A model generated the notes under the pieces. That model was not told the origin of the DNA and made no database searches. It saw only the letters and a program-made list of their open reading frames with translations. From assembly GCA_023548195.1 (NCBI GenBank), contig JAJHZJ010000311.1, positions 4,053,919 to 4,117,918 of the forward strand: a DNA stretch of 64,000 nucleotides. The letters are read 5' to 3'. Made by a program: the position numbers and the translations under genes. Positions 60,573 through 64,000 of this stretch are shown here, one piece after another (position 1 is the first letter of the stretch; every line of letters begins with the position of its first letter). Source of the DNA: Bettongia penicillata ogilbyi. Lineage: Eukaryota; Chordata; Mammalia; Diprotodontia; Potoroidae.

Positions 60573-61830
60573 ATAGCAGCTAGGTGGTGTGGTGGATAAA
60601 GTACCAGGTATGGAGTAAGGAAGATCTGAGTTCAAATCCTCAGACACTATTAAAAGGAAAATTCTTTGTTCCAGCTTTCACCCTGATTAATGAGGCAAAA
60701 CTCAGGACAGAGAGAATTGAAAGTTTTATTAAAAATATATCAAGATACCTTCACAGACTGATCACTAGAAATCAGAAAAGGATACAAAATGGAGCCAGCT
60801 TTTATTGATAATGAGATAAAGACAACAGGTCCAGGTCAGCAAAAGAGAATAGACCAGTGCAACTCAGCATCTCCCCGATTGCCCTATGTAAGGACTACAT
60901 GAAGTTTAACTGGTACAAATAGGTAGGGGGGTGACTTGGTATGTGGTGAATAGCAGGTAATAGAAAGCTGCAGACTAGGTAACGTCTTCTCCAGCACTAA
61001 CCAACAATCAGTCTGATGGGGTACAAACCCAGACCAAGACCTTTTCCCCTTGGATCAAGAGGACTTTTGTTACATTTGTCTGCAGGGCCCGGAAAGTCTG
61101 GCCTTGGCGGGGCTCTTTGGATTCCCCTTTCATTTCTCTAGGCCCAGATACTCCCTATCTGATAACCATTTAGCATTCTGTTCCTTTGATCCTAGCATCC
61201 TTTTGATACTCCCGACTACTTAGCATTCTCTTGAAGTGCAAGTTGCAGCAGCCTAGATTGTGGATTATCTGCACTACCAGCCACTACCATCAGGATCCTT
61301 CCTGGGTTTGATCTATCAAGACCATCCCTAGGACCCCAGACTACCTGATGACATCTGGATACTTCCCTCAGTGTTTTTCTGTATTTAAGTTCCATCTTGC
61401 CTCCATGAAAGCGCTCAGGTTTAATCCAGAACAGACTCCGTCTAGCTGAGATTCTATCTGGCCCACCTGGCAATACGAGAATTACAAACAGTTAGCCTGC
61501 TTAAGAGTCAAACCTTTAATAAACTTTGTTTTTCTTTGGTATAAAGAAGTCTTGAGTAGAATTTATTCAAGCAGGACCTGGCATGTTGGTATTTCAGGGT
61601 TCCCCAACACCCCTGAGACCTCAACAAGTCTAGTAATAATGGTCACAAAGTCAGCATATTTTGAACATACTGGCCTTGTGACTGGGTAAGTGGCTTAACC
61701 TGTCTGCTTCAGTTTACTCATCTGTAAAATGCAAATCATATCACATACCTCCCAAGACTGTGAGGATCAAATGAGACAATAATTATATTTAGTACAATAT
61801 CAGGTACACAGTAGGTGCTATATAAAGTAG
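60573..61830 (+). mobile_element. Marsupial SINE split by about 1 kb of LTR-like sequence
   Basis: The left SINE part 60573-60650 (tagcagctaggtggtgtggt to cctcagacacta) and right part 61661-61830 (tactggccttgtgactgggt, tctgcttcagtttactcatc, aggtacacagtaggtgctat) are consecutive in an intact SINE. The foreign DNA lies between. Confidence 0.75.
60651..61660. mobile_element. LTR-like insertion (solo or compound)
   Basis: The right end on + has a TATA-like gtatttaag near 61382, AATAAA at about 61518-61523 and a U5-like tail to about 61626. The left end looks U5-like on the - strand (AATAAAACTTTC near 60720-60735). This suggests either one LTR or two head-to-head LTR pieces. No gag, pol or env reading frame is present. 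Confidence 0.45.
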
Positions 61831-62360
61831 AAGTAGTAATAGTAGACATGTTCTTTAACTTTGTTGAACCAAATGATCCAACAGAACTGCCCACTTTTTA
61901 AAAAGTTGTGCTAATTCTTTACTTTGCTCATAAAAGACTAATGTAAACAGCACAACCAAAGGCCCAATCTGTTTCCTAGTATGCTTTATATAGAAAAGAT
62001 GAGGAAATGCTAAGACTGTTGGCATTTCTTAGCAACATCTTAGCCTCTTGGACTCAGATTCTAGTTCTTTCCACCCAAAACCAGTGTGAGATTTACATGC
62101 CAACGTTAAGCAAAGAAGCAAACAATAAAAATTGTGTTCACTACATTCAGACATTTAAATACAACGGAAACTTTAAATGTCAAAAGAAGAAAAGCATTCA
62201 ATAAAATTTTCTTAGTGCCTAAAGGAGTAATAGTCAATAGCAAAATTGAGGAAATCACATAAAGATTTCAGAGCTGTAAACAAAAATATTTATGCTACAG
62301 AATACTCACTCATAAAAATCTTTTGGAGAATTTATGTATAAAAATACAGTAATATATTGG

Positions 62361-62510
62361 GCAAGGTAGGATACTTATAAAGAAAAGCTCAACAATAAAA
62401 TAAAACTGAGCAGTGTGATTATGATCAAGTTTGGACCATAGAAAAGAAATTAAAAGAGAAAAGAAAGGAGAAGATGTTCATCTCCCTCCTTTCATTAGAA
62501 GTGGAGGGCT
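62361..62510 (+). repeat. Left arm of a 150-bp inverted repeat
   Basis: Starts gcaaggtaggatacttataa and ends gaagtggagggct. Its reverse complement recurs at 63283-63432 with 7 mismatches in 150 by my hand count (about 95% identity, no gaps). Confidence 0.92.
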
Positions 62511-62590
62511 ATATATAGATATATGAAATACTGCATATACCAAACATTTGGTATGTCCATTGGTTTTACTGAGTTTTTTCCTTTCTTTTC

Positions 62591-62663
62591 ATACACACAC
62601 ACATACACATATGTGTATATATGTATACATATATATACATATACACACATATATACATATATT
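62591..62663. repeat. CA/TA-rich microsatellite
   Basis: Mixed ACAC, ATATAC and GTATAT units lying in the spacer between the two inverted arms. Confidence 0.92.
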
Positions 62664-63282
62664 TTAAAAATCTGTTACAGGGAAGGTTCACTGGGCAAGG
62701 GTGGTTAGAAGTATATACTAAGAAATGAATGAGATGTAAACAACAAAATGAAGGCATCAATAATACTTTAAAAAGAGAAATTTAAGGCAAACCAGAAAAT
62801 ATTCATGAATTATGTTAATAATATTTTATTCCATATTGGATAAAGAGCTCCTTATAGATGACTTCTAATAAAACATGACACTATCTAATTTGCTATTAAA
62901 AAAATTCTAAGATTGCATTATTTCCAGGAATCAGGAATCCTAAAGATCACCACAGCAAATTCTCAAGAAGTCACCAATGTCCAACTTTTCTTGGCTTTTT
63001 TTTTTCCTGCAGGCAATTATAGGAATGTTTACCATGGAAGTGTCAAACTGCTCCTATAGTGAGTAGGACCAGAATAAGGAAGATAAATATGGAAAAGGAT
63101 GGTTTTATTAAAACCTATCAATAAGGCTAAATCTGAGAATACATACCTATTATTGCTTTTAAACTGTGAACTAAACTGGACAACATTCTACTACTACCAC
63201 TGGCAAGAACTAAGTCAGTTTCTACATTTAATGCTCATCTGGAACATACAGTTATTGTTCATCCTGCTGTTGTGGTATTAGA

Positions 63283-63432
63283 AGTCCTCCACTTCTAATG
63301 AAAGGAGGGAAAGGAGCATCTTCTCCTTTCTTTTCTCATTTAATTTCTTTTCAATGGTCCAAACTTGATCATAATCACACTGCTCAGTTTTATTTTATTG
63401 TTGAGCTTTTCTTTATAGGTATCCTACCTTGC
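63283..63432 (-). repeat. Right arm of a 150-bp inverted repeat
   Basis: Inverted copy of 62361-62510, 772 bp away. It is bracketed by the 11-bp direct repeat TGCTGTTGTGG at 63265-63275 and 63430-63440, so this arm looks like the inserted copy. Confidence 0.92.
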
Positions 63433-63689
63433 TGTTGTGGCATATGTCTTTATAAAGGTGCCTTATGTTCCATATTTGCGCTTCAGTGTATAACAACCAT
63501 ATTTGCTAATCAGACAATGGTCAAAGAATAAGAAAAACTAAGAAGTTCTACCCTAACCAGTAGTTTAATTGATCTGAGCTTTGTTATTAAAACCAGTCTA
63601 ATATATTTCAACTAACAATTCATATTAAAAAGGATTTATCCTCTGTAGGTGAATTGAGTATATAGCTTTAGTGAATATAGTAAGAACTT

Positions 63690-63701
63690 AATATATATAT
63701 A

Positions 63702-63772
<71 letters not shown>
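63690..63772. repeat. Long (AT)n microsatellite
   Basis: About 40 AT units with a single GTGT interruption at 63707-63710. Confidence 0.96.
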
Positions 63773-63775
<3 letters not shown>

Positions 63776-64000
63776 ATGTTCCCTGTAGATTTATGTAGAG
63801 GTGGGAGAATTTTATTTCTCCCTTTAACAGAGGAGTGGAAGTATGTGTTGGGTTATCTCTCTTCTGGTCTTTAAGGAGAATGAGGAGGGGGACGAGATAG
63901 TAGCAATTATTCAATCAATTTTTTTAAATGATGAAAGTTAAAACCAAGTCATGGGATTCTAAATAATACTACATTACTACAGACTCAGGTATTTCCAAAC

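Noticed and set aside
63636..63914. Open frame with IYIYIY repeat
   Set aside because: Translation of the long AT microsatellite.

Overview
The window is nuclear DNA from a mammal, most probably a marsupial. It holds the 3' part of MCAM on the + strand and the 3' two thirds of CBL on the - strand, arranged tail to tail. The marsupial call rests on the repeats. There are many tRNA-derived SINEs of the type that opens with a GAGGCAGCTAGGTGGCAC-like box, L1 elements with the GGAGCCAAGATGG 5' end, and an ORF1-only half-L1 element. The species cannot be fixed from this sequence alone.

Layout. Positions 35-2051 carry the last seven coding exons of MCAM (final Ig domain, juxtamembrane stalk, transmembrane helix, cytoplasmic tail), followed by a 3' UTR of about 1 kb ending near an AATAAA at 3058-3063. 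About 0.4 kb further on, a - strand poly(A) signal at 3488-3493 probably closes CBL. From there to 13934 lies a CBL 3' UTR of about 10.5 kb containing old SINE, L1 and CR1-like fragments. Fourteen CBL coding exons, matching exons 3-16 of the human gene, run from 14209 back to 38779. They encode the end of the four-helix part, the EF hand and SH2-like part of the TKB domain, the linker and RING finger, the proline-rich region, the tyrosine phosphorylation motifs and the C-terminal UBA domain. All exon junctions keep frame. Everything right of 38779 reads as CBL intron 2. I saw no exon 2 or exon 1, so both genes' promoters lie outside the window.

Intron 2 is rich in mobile DNA. A degenerate + strand L1 (about 46.9-53.8 kb) has its ORF1 split by a 2.85 kb half-L1 (HAL1-like) insertion with a 13-bp target-site duplication. 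An L2-like LINE fragment follows (53.8-54.95 kb), then a - strand L1 3' end (56.1-56.8 kb). A SINE at 60.57-61.83 kb is split by about 1 kb of LTR-like sequence. Two 150-bp arms, about 95% identical and inverted, lie at 62361-62510 and 63283-63432. The right arm is flanked by an 11-bp direct repeat, which suggests a templated insertion.

How the genes relate. MCAM is a cell-adhesion receptor and CBL is a RING E3 ubiquitin ligase that down-regulates tyrosine kinases. They are neighbours by synteny and nothing here suggests a joint pathway. No new protein-coding system was found. The observations most worth following up are the inverted 150-bp copy, the nested HAL1, an open-frame 123-bp MCAM intron, and a longer linker encoded by CBL exon 13.
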